Positions 40,306-47,996 of a stretch of DNA of 51,578 bases are shown here, in pieces. Below the pieces are notes generated by a model, which saw only the letters and a list, made by a program, of their open reading frames with translations, was not told where the DNA came from and made no database searches. Location of the stretch: positions 1 to 51,578 of IMG/VR virus record IMGVR_UViG_3300011420_000010; one strand, written 5' to 3'. The stretch's first letter is position 1. Every line of letters starts with the position of its first letter. Made by a program: the position numbers and the translations under genes. The stretch is from a virus.

Positions 40306-40810
40306 CGAACGCTCCTTCCTGGATGGTGAAGGAGCAGCCGGTGCACGCCAATACGAGCATGAGAATGGAACCGACCAACGCCTTCTGTGGTTTCGCTGTG
40401 AACGCTTCGAGGAACGCTCGGTTCCTTCGCTCCGCATACTCGCGGCCGATCTTCTCGCCGACCTCTTTGAACGCCTGCTCGACGCGGGCTGGTTCGAACT
40501 CGCCGCGGCCGAAGACCCAGTCCTTCATGTTGACTGCGACGGTCTTCGTATTCGCACGCCGCTCCGCCATCACCGCCTCGCGACGACCTCTGTCGAGTTC
40601 GCTGTCCTCGTCCTCGTCTTCGTCCTCTTCGTCCTCTTCGTCCTCCAGGTCGGAGTCGAGTTCGTCCTCGTCTTCGTCGTCCCAGTCCTCGTCGTCTTCG
40701 TCTTCCGCCCGGAGCCAGTCGATGAGCTTCGACCACCAGGCCCAGACGAAGATAGCCACCGCCGCAATACCTCCGCCCCACAGGATCCAAGCCGCCAGAT
40801 TGTCTCGCAT
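39767..40810 (-). CDS. Membrane protein with acidic stretch and second hydrophobic/lipobox-like segment
   Basis: An open frame of 347 codons. The N-terminal transmembrane helix (AAWILWGGGIAAVAIFVWAWW) is followed by approximately 40 Asp/Glu residues and a helical part (VEQAFKEVGEKIGREYAERRNRAFLEAF). SILMLVLACTGCSF comes next, which looks like a second hydrophobic segment or a lipobox, then a Cys-rich part (GCSASEACCSCGEK, YCAHCGTDVSCVC). From 40305 down it overlaps the gene at 39745-40305 in another frame. The far C-terminus is low-complexity and may be only an open frame. The true end of this gene is uncertain; a spanin-like overlapping pair is one reading. Confidence 0.5.
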   Translation of the reverse strand: MRDNLAAWILWGGGIAAVAIFVWAWWSKLIDWLRAEDEDDEDWDDEDEDELDSDLEDEEDEEDEDEDEDSELDRGRREAVMAERRANTKTVAVNMKDWVFGRGEFEPARVEQAFKEVGEKIGREYAERRNRAFLEAFTAKPQKALVGSILMLVLACTGCSFTIQEGAFDVNVDGCSASEACCSCGEKAANDRDADSVCCPPGNWLLPPPIGGRGSAYCAHCGTDVSCVCTDRQARTPADPPPPPHAGRNVQPPAPHLRSDLRDRPCPTNRSGELRRLWQQRSAEVPTVAGRDLRRDRQGHRRTEELGCHVVAASAPRAPDARGRGSSGGVRCHAERVPQAGPAAAYA

Positions 40811-41164
40811 ACAAACCTCCGTGTTGAACTCGGTCCTCTCTTATATCGGCCCCACCCTTGCGAGGGGTGCTCAGGCGGGCCCTCGGTTTCAGGGGTCCTA
40901 GTTTAACCGCTAGTGGGCAAGGGGCCTTTCGGAATTTGAAGCCCGCCGATGGAAGTCCGACTGGCCACTGGCCTTATCAAATGCCACTAGGGCACTTGCT
41001 AGGACCCATTGGGCCGCGGGCAGGCCGGCTCCTCGGCCGTTCGAGTGGCCCGGTGGGAACGCGGCGGAGGCGCAAGAAGAAGGCCCGGTCGCCGCGAAGG
41101 ACGACCGAGCCAACGGCCGGGTGACAGAGGCCGGATGCGTTTAGTAGGGTATGCCTCCTTTGGG
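40811..41164. other. Noncoding spacer with structured element
   Basis: No gene with a ribosome site in these 354 bases. It contains the nested-stem element at 40893-41007 and a CACCC/GGGTG hairpin near 40855. No tRNA cloverleaf was found. Confidence 0.5.
40893..41007. ncRNA. Candidate structured RNA (nested stems)
   Basis: Outer stem of 9 perfect pairs, GGGTCCTAG (40893-40901) with CTAGGACCC (40999-41007). Inner stem of 7 pairs, CTAGTGG (40910-40916) with CCACTAG (40984-40990). A GGCC-ACT-GGCC hairpin (40963-40973) lies in the middle. The element is 115 bases and sits alone in a noncoding spacer. Strand and function are unknown. Confidence 0.45.
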
Positions 41165-41575
41165 TTAGGGGTTGATTACCACTGCCTCCGCCATGAAGCA
41201 GATTGTATCGCCCGCGATCGGACTCCGCGGGTTCGCGACAGCGGCTTGCCCGACGAGCCGCCCGTCGTGCTTGAACAACGCGTAGCCGTGGACCGCAGGC
41301 CACGTTTGCGTCGCCTCCGGGAAGGAGATCCGTTGCGCGTTGACGAGGTGGTCGTCCTGCCATCGCCATGTACTGCACACGGCTCGACCGTATCCGGGCA
41401 CAGACAGTTCACGACCGAACACGTCGAGCAACCCGATGGACAGCTGCTGCACCGATACGTGCGGCATCTCCACCTTCGGCTTGAGGTCGGCGTCCGGTGC
41501 CGCTTGAAACACAATGCCGAACGGGATCGCCGCCGCGGCAGTCGTCTTGAGGAAGTTGCGTCGACTCGGATTCAT
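41165..41575 (-). CDS. Tat-exported paralogue of the tail fibre protein
   Basis: A 136-residue protein. The N-terminus MNPSRRNFLKTTAAAAIPFG is a textbook twin-arginine signal (S-R-R-x-F-L-K, then hydrophobic Ala-rich core), with cleavage expected near residue 26. The body, NAQRISFPEATQTWPAVHGYALFKHDGRLVGQAAV...PIAGDTICF, aligns with the phage fibre family at 39269-39661 (ITFPEATGSWGTITHFAAFD, GDTPRF). A fibre-type domain sent out of the infected cell is unusual. Start at 41575 with CAGGAG. Confidence 0.75.
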   Translation of the reverse strand: MNPSRRNFLKTTAAAAIPFGIVFQAAPDADLKPKVEMPHVSVQQLSIGLLDVFGRELSVPGYGRAVCSTWRWQDDHLVNAQRISFPEATQTWPAVHGYALFKHDGRLVGQAAVANPRSPIAGDTICFMAEAVVINP

Positions 41576-41609
41576 TGGTCATCTCCTGGAGGTGAAGAGC
41601 CTCGGCCGC

Positions 41610-42494
41610 TCAGTTGGTGGAACCGCCGTTGGGAACGTTGACGAGGATGCGCGGGTTCAGCCGCAGCTGGTCGTTGGTCCAGTCCTGCGCCCGCTTCAGC
41701 TGCTCCTCGTATCCGCCGTTGATGTCGCCGGTCGCCGCGAACAGCATGCCGAGCAGGCCGGAGTGCACCTGCTTCAGCCGCTTCTCCGCCGCGATGCGGT
41801 CGAGCTTCTCCCGCAAGGCCGCGGGCGTCTCTGCCTTCTCCTCGCACGTCTCCGGCTCGTCGACCAGCCGCGGCTGCCACGCACAGACGGCGTCCGTCGG
41901 AAGGTTCTCCGACCACGACGACCGCCAGTTCACGCCGTCGTACTCCGCGTCGCAGATCATCCCGTACGGTGGCATGCAGAGGACCTTGACGCGATACATC
42001 CCCGGCTCCGACGGTCGGTACTCCCTCGTTGAGACGAAGCCATCCTCATCGGCAACGCCGCGGAGAAGGACAAGGTGCGTGTCGAGGCCTTGCTGGATCA
42101 CCGCATAGGACGAAGCATCCGGGTCCGCGACGAGCGTCGGCCGCGGGTCGACGCAGCAGCCGACCTGCTTCGCATGCTCCAGCTCCTGGCGAGAACGCGG
42201 CGTCGCCACGAAGTGGGCGACGTCCGCTGCTGTCTTCGGCGGATCGGCCGCCGCACGGACGTTGTTGGCGATGCAGGCCTGAGGCTCGCCGCCCTTCGGC
42301 CATAGCGTCAGCGCCGGCCAGAAGTCTTCGTTGCCGTCGACGATGACGAACTCGTCTTCCGAATGCAGCAACGTGAACGTGTCATCGACCTCCGTTCGTG
42401 TCGGCATGCAAACCGTTTCAGAGGCCTCCTGGAAGATGCGAAGCTCGTCGAGTTCATCGGTCCGAACCAGTATCGCGAATCGTGGGTAAATCAT
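41610..42494 (-). CDS. First gene of the virion arc, unknown function
   Basis: A 294-residue protein: MIYPRFAILVRTDELDELRIF..., FTLLHSEDEFVIVDGNEDFWPALTLWPKG, MYRVKVLCMPPYGMICDAEYDG and a helical C-terminus (ALREKLDRIAAEKRLKQVHSGLLGMLFAATGDINGGYEEQL). No motifs recognised. AGGAA before the ATG. It lies directly after the R2 element. Confidence 0.55.
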   Translation of the reverse strand: MIYPRFAILVRTDELDELRIFQEASETVCMPTRTEVDDTFTLLHSEDEFVIVDGNEDFWPALTLWPKGGEPQACIANNVRAAADPPKTAADVAHFVATPRSRQELEHAKQVGCCVDPRPTLVADPDASSYAVIQQGLDTHLVLLRGVADEDGFVSTREYRPSEPGMYRVKVLCMPPYGMICDAEYDGVNWRSSWSENLPTDAVCAWQPRLVDEPETCEEKAETPAALREKLDRIAAEKRLKQVHSGLLGMLFAATGDINGGYEEQLKRAQDWTNDQLRLNPRILVNVPNGGSTN

Positions 42495-42525
42495 GTCGGG
42501 ATTCCTAATTAATAAAAGGTGCAGG

Positions 42526-42593
42526 TTGAGGGGGTAAGGGTGGGTGGAAAACCACCGGGTAGCAGAATTAGAAGAAACGAAGCATTAGTTGAA
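42526..42593. repeat. Module-boundary element R2
   Basis: Second copy of the element at 12584-12649: TTGAGGGGGTAAGGGTGGG, hairpin GGTGG-AAAA-CCACC (42543-42556), then CGGGTAGC, A-rich stretch, GAAGCATTAGTTGAA. The arms and loop differ from R1 but the hairpin is kept, suggesting conserved structure. Confidence 0.65.
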
Positions 42594-42724
42594 CATTGTA
42601 AACTCTACTCAACGCACGCGAACTCGCTGTCCGGGCGGGCCGCGGGCACCCACCCTCCACCCCTGGTTGACGCATTTTATTCGATTCACAGTCCACCTCG
42701 TAGTTTCTAGGATGGATTGAGGTT
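42594..42724. other. Noncoding spacer upstream of R2
   Basis: Spacer between the CsrA-like gene stop and R2. AT-rich patch (CATTTTATTCGATT) near 42671. No gene or sure promoter seen. Confidence 0.4.
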
Positions 42725-43102
42725 TTAGCCCAATAGGAGTGGGTCCGTCTGGGAATTTGCACGGGCTGTTTTTGTCGCATTTCGGGCCAGCTCGGCAATG
42801 CAGACTGCCAGCTTCTGGACGTCCGCATGGGTGTCACTGGTGTGGGATCGGAGTGCTATCTCCATCGCCATCGACTCGATCTGTTCAAGCGAAACGTGCA
42901 TTTCGGCTCCCTTCAAATTCCCAGTACAGGTCAGTTGTATGCGATCGTCGAGACGATCCTCACGCAAGAAACGAAACGATTGCGGCCCCTGGAAACCTAA
43001 CCGAACAACACTCGGCGTGAGCCGCCCCACGCCGATCGTGTATCGCTCATCGCCGTGCACGACGAGGATGGACTGCCCGAGCTTGCGGTCGACGGCGTAC
43101 AT
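42725..43102 (-). CDS. CsrA-like RNA-binding translational regulator with C-terminal extension
   Basis: A 125-residue protein. Residues 1-52 align with CsrA: MYAVDRKLGQSILVV (R6 kept), YTIGVGRLTPSVVRLGFQGPQ, and FRFLREDR (R47, equivalent of CsrA R44). These strands form the intertwined dimer that binds GGA in RNA hairpin loops, typically at Shine-Dalgarno sequences. Residues 53-125 are an added helical domain (MHVSLEQIESMAMEIALRSH...). TGATG overlap with the primase-helicase gene. Last gene of arc 1, just before R2. Confidence 0.75.
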   Translation of the reverse strand: MYAVDRKLGQSILVVHGDERYTIGVGRLTPSVVRLGFQGPQSFRFLREDRLDDRIQLTCTGNLKGAEMHVSLEQIESMAMEIALRSHTSDTHADVQKLAVCIAELARNATKTARANSQTDPLLLG

Positions 43103-45243
43103 CAAGGCTTCTCCCTTCCGGCCGCGGCCGAGTCGAGGTGCAGGTCGAAGGGCTTCGCGATGCTCCACAGCTGTCGCATCGTCCGTGATACACGCCACTC
43201 GTCGCCCGGTCGGCCCGGCCCGGCCGCGCGTCGAGCTGCCTTGGTGGGTGCCACCACCCCCAACAGAGCCAAGTCGCGGAGCCGCCGCTTCAACATGTCG
43301 ACGGACATGGACGACTGCTGCGCGATGTCAACGTTCCGCAAGTCCGAGCCGCCCATCTCCATCATGGCAGCCACCACATCGAGGTTGAACCCGATCGCGG
43401 TATCGAAGGCCACGCGCTCCACGAGCCGATAGACTTCATGGTCGACCTTCTTCTTGCCGCGAACCACTGCCGCGGCCATGGCCAGCTTGCTGAACTGGGC
43501 ACAGAGCCGAGTCCCGATCTCACTGACCGGGCGGTAGACAAGGTCCTCTCCGCCACTGCTGGACCAGCTCCGCTTCCACTCCACCTCGTGACGGAGCGTG
43601 GCCACGATCTCGGCGAGGCCTCCGAGTCGCAGTGCAGCCCACTCGGGCATCATCTCACGAGCCTCGCATGCGGAGACGTCGCGGTCGAGGAAGGCCAACG
43701 ACGCGGCCTTCATCCGCTTGGCCTTCTCCAGCTCATGCCCGGCCCCCATGATGATGGCGTAGTACAGCGACTGCCGCTGGCTGAAGCCCATGTCCTTCAG
43801 CTGGAACTTGAGGAAGCGTTCACCCATCGTCGCGTTGGACTCGCCGTGGATCCGGTTGGTGACGCCCGCCAAGATGTTGAAGAAGCCGCGGTACTCGCGG
43901 TACTCCCCATTGCCGAACTTTCGTTGGATGAGGCCGTCGTACGCACCACGGAAGACGCCATGGACCTGCTGCGCGTCGAAGGGGTTGAGGCCCAGGATCT
44001 CGGTCCAGTCCTTGTAGACGCAGCACATCCCGAGCATGTTGGGGATGTCCGATGGGTCCTCGCCGTTGGCTCCGAGCTTGAACCCGGAGACCAGGTTCTT
44101 CGCAGTGACCGAGCTGCGGTAGAACACCTCCTGCACCTCCTCCAATGAGAGGAGGATCTCCGTCTTCCCCGAGCCGGGCGGTCCGACGAGGAAGACCCAG
44201 AGCGGCACGCCTGGCATCTGCGTGGAGAGCGTGATGGCGTACGTCAACCAGAGCGCCTCGACGAGGTCGGGCCGCATCTTGAACTCGGCCTTCTCGAACG
44301 CGGCCACCGTCTTCTCGAACGTTGGGTTGGACTTGGGCCGCGGCCTCTTCTCCTTCTTCCGCATGTCCTCCGGTGCCGCTTGATCCGCCCGCCTGTGCTG
44401 GCGTTTGATCATCTCCTTGAACTCAGCGTACACCGTTGCGGTCGAAGCCTCCTCGTCGATGCATCGCTTCACGATATGGTCGCGGACGTCCCACTTCTCT
44501 GGGTAGGTTTCGGGCCAGCATTGGAACCGCTGCTTGAACACGACACCGTTCAAGGTCTTGACCGAGTGCTTCAAGCTGTAGGTGTCGCCATCCGCGTCGT
44601 TGTCATACCGCCAGATGACGGTGCGGTTGCGGAAGTACGGTGCCCATTCCGGCTTGAAGATGCGGGCACCCGGAACTGCGACGACGATGGCCTTGCGTTT
44701 GATGCGGCGGTTGAGCCATCGCATGGCGCCTCCATCGAACTCGCCTTCGCAGATGTCGACGGGCCAGTCCTTCTTCTTGGGGTCCAGCAGCTCGGGCAGG
44801 TTCCAGAGCGAGACCTGGCAGTCCGACGTCGACCGCGGCTTGCCGCCCGGTCGCCAGCGCCGCAGGTCGCAGACGCGGCCCTTGGCGTTGAAGTGCGGGA
44901 TGAGCCAGTCGCCCGTCAACTCGTTGAAGGCCATGCCCATGCCCTTGAAGCAGGACGCTGGCATGCCGCCGCGGGCCTTCGAGAGAGCCGCCCAGTGGCG
45001 GTCCTCCGTCTCTCCGCGGCAGTGCTCCAGCCACTGCTCAAGGAAGGTCACGAGGTTACCTGACCGTCCGCACGTGTCCGGACTCGACGAACACACCCAC
45101 TGCGTTGACTCCGGCTTCACATGGAACGACCGCGTCTTCCCGCAGAAGGGACAGTCCGACTGCATGGACTGCCCACTCCTGGAGGTGAACTCAACGCCGT
45201 GCTCCTTGAAGGGCCGGAGAGGATCCTTCTCCTTATCCGGCAT
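43102..45243 (-). CDS. Primase-helicase (TOPRIM and AAA/SF helicase)
   Basis: A 713-residue protein. Zinc-binding CPFCGKTRSF (C31, C34) with WVCSSSPDTCG (C51, C58) as in DnaG; TOPRIM DICEGEFDGG (Glu) and VIWRYDNDADGD (Asp-x-Asp). A linker rich in basic residues follows, then helicase Walker A VFLVGPPGSGKTEILLSL and the VYKDWTEI segment. The C-terminal helical domain contains a winged-helix-like part. Start at 45243 chosen as the first sensible Met; overlaps the upstream gene by 11 bases. With the polymerase it forms the replisome core. Confidence 0.85.
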   Translation of the reverse strand: MPDKEKDPLRPFKEHGVEFTSRSGQSMQSDCPFCGKTRSFHVKPESTQWVCSSSPDTCGRSGNLVTFLEQWLEHCRGETEDRHWAALSKARGGMPASCFKGMGMAFNELTGDWLIPHFNAKGRVCDLRRWRPGGKPRSTSDCQVSLWNLPELLDPKKKDWPVDICEGEFDGGAMRWLNRRIKRKAIVVAVPGARIFKPEWAPYFRNRTVIWRYDNDADGDTYSLKHSVKTLNGVVFKQRFQCWPETYPEKWDVRDHIVKRCIDEEASTATVYAEFKEMIKRQHRRADQAAPEDMRKKEKRPRPKSNPTFEKTVAAFEKAEFKMRPDLVEALWLTYAITLSTQMPGVPLWVFLVGPPGSGKTEILLSLEEVQEVFYRSSVTAKNLVSGFKLGANGEDPSDIPNMLGMCCVYKDWTEILGLNPFDAQQVHGVFRGAYDGLIQRKFGNGEYREYRGFFNILAGVTNRIHGESNATMGERFLKFQLKDMGFSQRQSLYYAIIMGAGHELEKAKRMKAASLAFLDRDVSACEAREMMPEWAALRLGGLAEIVATLRHEVEWKRSWSSSGGEDLVYRPVSEIGTRLCAQFSKLAMAAAVVRGKKKVDHEVYRLVERVAFDTAIGFNLDVVAAMMEMGGSDLRNVDIAQQSSMSVDMLKRRLRDLALLGVVAPTKAARRAAGPGRPGDEWRVSRTMRQLWSIAKPFDLHLDSAAAGREKP

Positions 45244-45487
45244 ACCGGGTGCCTCCGTTCTTGCGGTACAACCCCTCGTACACGTAGATGAGGTGGCGGT
45301 CTTCATTGCCGCCGCTCCACCCACCGATGCTGTACACGTGCTGCCATTCGTTGCAGTACGTCCGTTCGCATGCGATGGTCTCCAGTGGCGGCTCCGCCAT
45401 CTGCATCTCGATGAGCTCACATAGCCCGTCGAGTGGTCCGCGATAGTAGCGAACGTACACCATACCGACTTCGGTTTGACCGTTCAT
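45233..45487 (-). CDS. Small conserved phage protein
   Basis: An 84-residue protein: GMVYVRYYRGPLDGLCELIEM..., DRHLIYVYEGLYRKNGGTRYAG. The YYRGPLDG opening is common in small phage proteins of unknown role that lie near replication genes. GGAGGACCT before the ATG at 45487. Confidence 0.6.
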   Translation of the reverse strand: MNGQTEVGMVYVRYYRGPLDGLCELIEMQMAEPPLETIACERTYCNEWQHVYSIGGWSGGNEDRHLIYVYEGLYRKNGGTRYAG

Positions 45488-45501
45488 AGGTCCTCCGTTG
45501 G

Positions 45502-47619
45502 TTAAGCTGCCGTAGCCCAATGGCACTTCCGTTTGTCAACCCAACGCTTGTCGACCGCCTCGCACGTCGTCAGCATGGGGATGCTGAAGACTCCACCGTC
45601 GTCCTCCATCAAGCGGCAGAGGTTCTTGACGTGCTCCATCCGCGGCTGCCCACGTTCGAACTCGAAGATGATCTCGTCGTGGATCGTCATGACTATCCAT
45701 CCGCGGACATCGTTGTCGCGGAGGTACGCTTCGCAAAGCCGCAGCGCCCGCTTCATCAGGTCTGCTGCCGAGCCTTGCACACGGTAGTTCACGCCGCGGT
45801 AGGCGAACTCCGGGTCGACCGCGATGCGTCGCCCGAAGGCCGTCCAGACGCAGCCTTCGCGCCGACCGTCCGCAGTGGTCCGTCGCATGAACGGCTCCAT
45901 GTCTGGGAAGGCCAGCGTGTACTCCTTCAGGAACTGGGCCGCGTAGTCGCGGCTGCACTTCATGAGGTTCATGATCGCAGGGATTCCGCCACCGAAGATC
46001 TTGGTGAAGATGGCGAGTTTCCCCTTGTTCATAGTGTTCTTCTTCTTGCAGTCCTCCTCCGCCTTGACGATGTCGAAGTCGTAGGCTTCGAGCCAGTTCT
46101 TGGCGGTGTGCCAGTCGGTCTTGCCCTTGTACTTCGCACGCATCTTCGCCATCAACATCGAGGCCTCTGAGTCCTGGGCCTTGTCGTCCACTCGCCGCAT
46201 GCCGAGGGCGTCGATGGCGTTGTCGATGGCGACGTCCGTGTTGCCGCCCCACACGTGGTTGGCGCAAGCAGAGTGGACGTGCACGCCGCTGTTGATGATG
46301 CGGAGCAGCTCCCGCTCCTGTGCCAAGTCGGCGAAGATCCGCACCTCCAGCTGGCTGTAGTCCGGACAATACCAGATGCAGCCGGGCGCTGGACCGAAGG
46401 GTGCACGGACATCGATGGGGTTCTTGGCACGGCCCGCCGACTTCGAGGCCACCTGGTGGAGTGCTGGGGTCCGGCAACTGTAGCGGCCGGTGCGAGGGCC
46501 CACCTGGTTGAAGTCGGCGTGGAGCTTCCAGTAGTGCAGCTCCTCATCGTCCACCATGTACGACCGGTACGACGCGAGGAACTGCCGAGCCTTCACTGCG
46601 CCGCGGTGCTTGAGGATGTGGTCGGGCAGCTCGCTCGACGCCGACAACTCCAGGAGAGCGTCGGCGTTGGTGGGCCGGGCGGCTTGGCTCTTGCCTCGCT
46701 GCGCGGGTGGCTTGAGCTTGAGGTGGTCGTAGATGACGGACGCCAGCTGGGGGTGGCTGTTGGGATTGAACGCGGCCAGCCGCTCGCCCTTCTTGTTGCG
46801 AAGGACGCCCGCCTTCAACGCGGCCCGGCCCGCTTCCTGGATGAAGTGGTCGTGCTGCTCCTCGTCGATGCGGTACGCCTTGTCCAGCTTCTTCAGTTCG
46901 TCCGGGTCGATGCGGACGCCACGCTCCTCCATGGCGTAGGTGGTGGGCCAGAGCCGCATCTCCTGTCGGTACGTCTTGCGGACGCCAAGCTCCTTCATCT
47001 TCTCGTTGAAGAAGATCCAGAGCAGCATCGTCCGCTCAGCGTCGCCGACCGCGTACTTGCGGCAGAGCCGCAGGATCCGGTGGGCCTCCTCGCAGTCGCC
47101 CAGGAGTTCGACCGCGTACATGCATAGCCAGTAGTCCTCCGAGACCTTTGTACCGATCTTCCAGCCCAGCTTCTTGGCTTTGCGGCGGAGCTTGACGATG
47201 GCCGACTGCAACTCCTTCTGGTCCTTGTCCGGGTAGTCGGCGTACTTCTTCGCCAGCGGCTTGAGGCCGAGGTTCAGCTCGCCGCTGTTGCAGCAGTGCA
47301 CCGCGAACATCGTCTCTTCGAGCTGGCAGCGGAAGACGCCGACGTTGTACCGGATGTGCCGCACGTCGAACTTCGCGTTGTGCATGACGATCGTCACGTT
47401 CGGATCAGCATGCAACCGACGGAGCGCTCGCCACTCCGCCGGTCGCTTGCTGTACTGGACCGTCCGCGTCCATGGGTCCACCGGGAACTCGAAGTACTCC
47501 GTATCCCCTTCGTCATTGCAGAAGCTGAAGGCGAACGGCGCAGCACCTCGCCAGACACTGAGGCCGGTGGTCTCAGTGTCTTCCGCGATGTACTTCCCGG
47601 TGATGAAGTGCTTCTTCAC
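45502..47619 (-). CDS. polA: DNA polymerase, family A, with 3'-5' exonuclease
   Basis: A 705-residue PolA. Exonuclease: AEDTETTGL (D14, E16), HNAKFDVRHI, with the later tyrosine motif. Polymerase: motif A PDYSQLEVRIFADL, motif B GKLAIFTKIFGGG, motif C MTIHDEIIFE. In motif B the Phe matching E. coli F762 is kept, and the Tyr766 equivalent is Phe. Start chosen at GTG 47619, which makes GTGA overlap with the upstream stop and has GGAGG at spacing 9; an ATG at 47637 lacks a Shine-Dalgarno. Confidence 0.9.
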   Translation of the reverse strand: MKKHFITGKYIAEDTETTGLSVWRGAAPFAFSFCNDEGDTEYFEFPVDPWTRTVQYSKRPAEWRALRRLHADPNVTIVMHNAKFDVRHIRYNVGVFRCQLEETMFAVHCCNSGELNLGLKPLAKKYADYPDKDQKELQSAIVKLRRKAKKLGWKIGTKVSEDYWLCMYAVELLGDCEEAHRILRLCRKYAVGDAERTMLLWIFFNEKMKELGVRKTYRQEMRLWPTTYAMEERGVRIDPDELKKLDKAYRIDEEQHDHFIQEAGRAALKAGVLRNKKGERLAAFNPNSHPQLASVIYDHLKLKPPAQRGKSQAARPTNADALLELSASSELPDHILKHRGAVKARQFLASYRSYMVDDEELHYWKLHADFNQVGPRTGRYSCRTPALHQVASKSAGRAKNPIDVRAPFGPAPGCIWYCPDYSQLEVRIFADLAQERELLRIINSGVHVHSACANHVWGGNTDVAIDNAIDALGMRRVDDKAQDSEASMLMAKMRAKYKGKTDWHTAKNWLEAYDFDIVKAEEDCKKKNTMNKGKLAIFTKIFGGGIPAIMNLMKCSRDYAAQFLKEYTLAFPDMEPFMRRTTADGRREGCVWTAFGRRIAVDPEFAYRGVNYRVQGSAADLMKRALRLCEAYLRDNDVRGWIVMTIHDEIIFEFERGQPRMEHVKNLCRLMEDDGGVFSIPMLTTCEAVDKRWVDKRKCHWATAA

Positions 47620-47996
47620 TTCTTGTGTCCTCCGCATCCGACGTGTCCACACTTAGGGCAGCAGACGCCATGGACGACGTCGCCAACCGTCACAGCTTCG
47701 AGATGCCGACCGTGGCATCGAGCCGCTCGCATCTCGAACAGCAGAAGTGCGGTGTTCAACAGACCAATCGCCGCTTCCGTTTCCGGACAAGGCGTCTGCT
47801 TATTGACGTACTTCGCTCGGTCGATCAAAGCCCGCAGTACCTCCTGCGAGGTCGTTCCGCTGTGGGCACCGGTGTTGCCAGGGTACTTCGAACCCTCCCG
47901 CTTGACGAACATGAGGATCGACTGCGGCTCCTGATCAACATACGGCCAGTCGAGGACCCGCAATCCATACGAGTGGCCAGGGTCTAATACCTTCAT
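47616..47996 (-). CDS. Conserved phage protein of unknown function with C-terminal zinc knuckle
   Basis: A 126-residue protein: KVLDPGHSYGLRVLDWP, ILMFVKREGSKYPGNTGAHSGTTSQEVLRALIDRAKYVNKQTPCPET, LLLFEMRAARCHGR. This sequence pattern recurs in many phages beside replication genes but has no assigned role. The end, VCCPKCGHVGCGGHKK, adds a Cys/His zinc site. It overlaps ThyX-like and polymerase genes by 4 bases each. Confidence 0.7.
   Translation of the reverse strand: MKVLDPGHSYGLRVLDWPYVDQEPQSILMFVKREGSKYPGNTGAHSGTTSQEVLRALIDRAKYVNKQTPCPETEAAIGLLNTALLLFEMRAARCHGRHLEAVTVGDVVHGVCCPKCGHVGCGGHKK

Noticed and set aside
40850-41120. tRNA gene
   Set aside because: TTCGAG and TTCAAAT-like pieces are present, but no acceptor, D and anticodon arms fit a cloverleaf on either strand.
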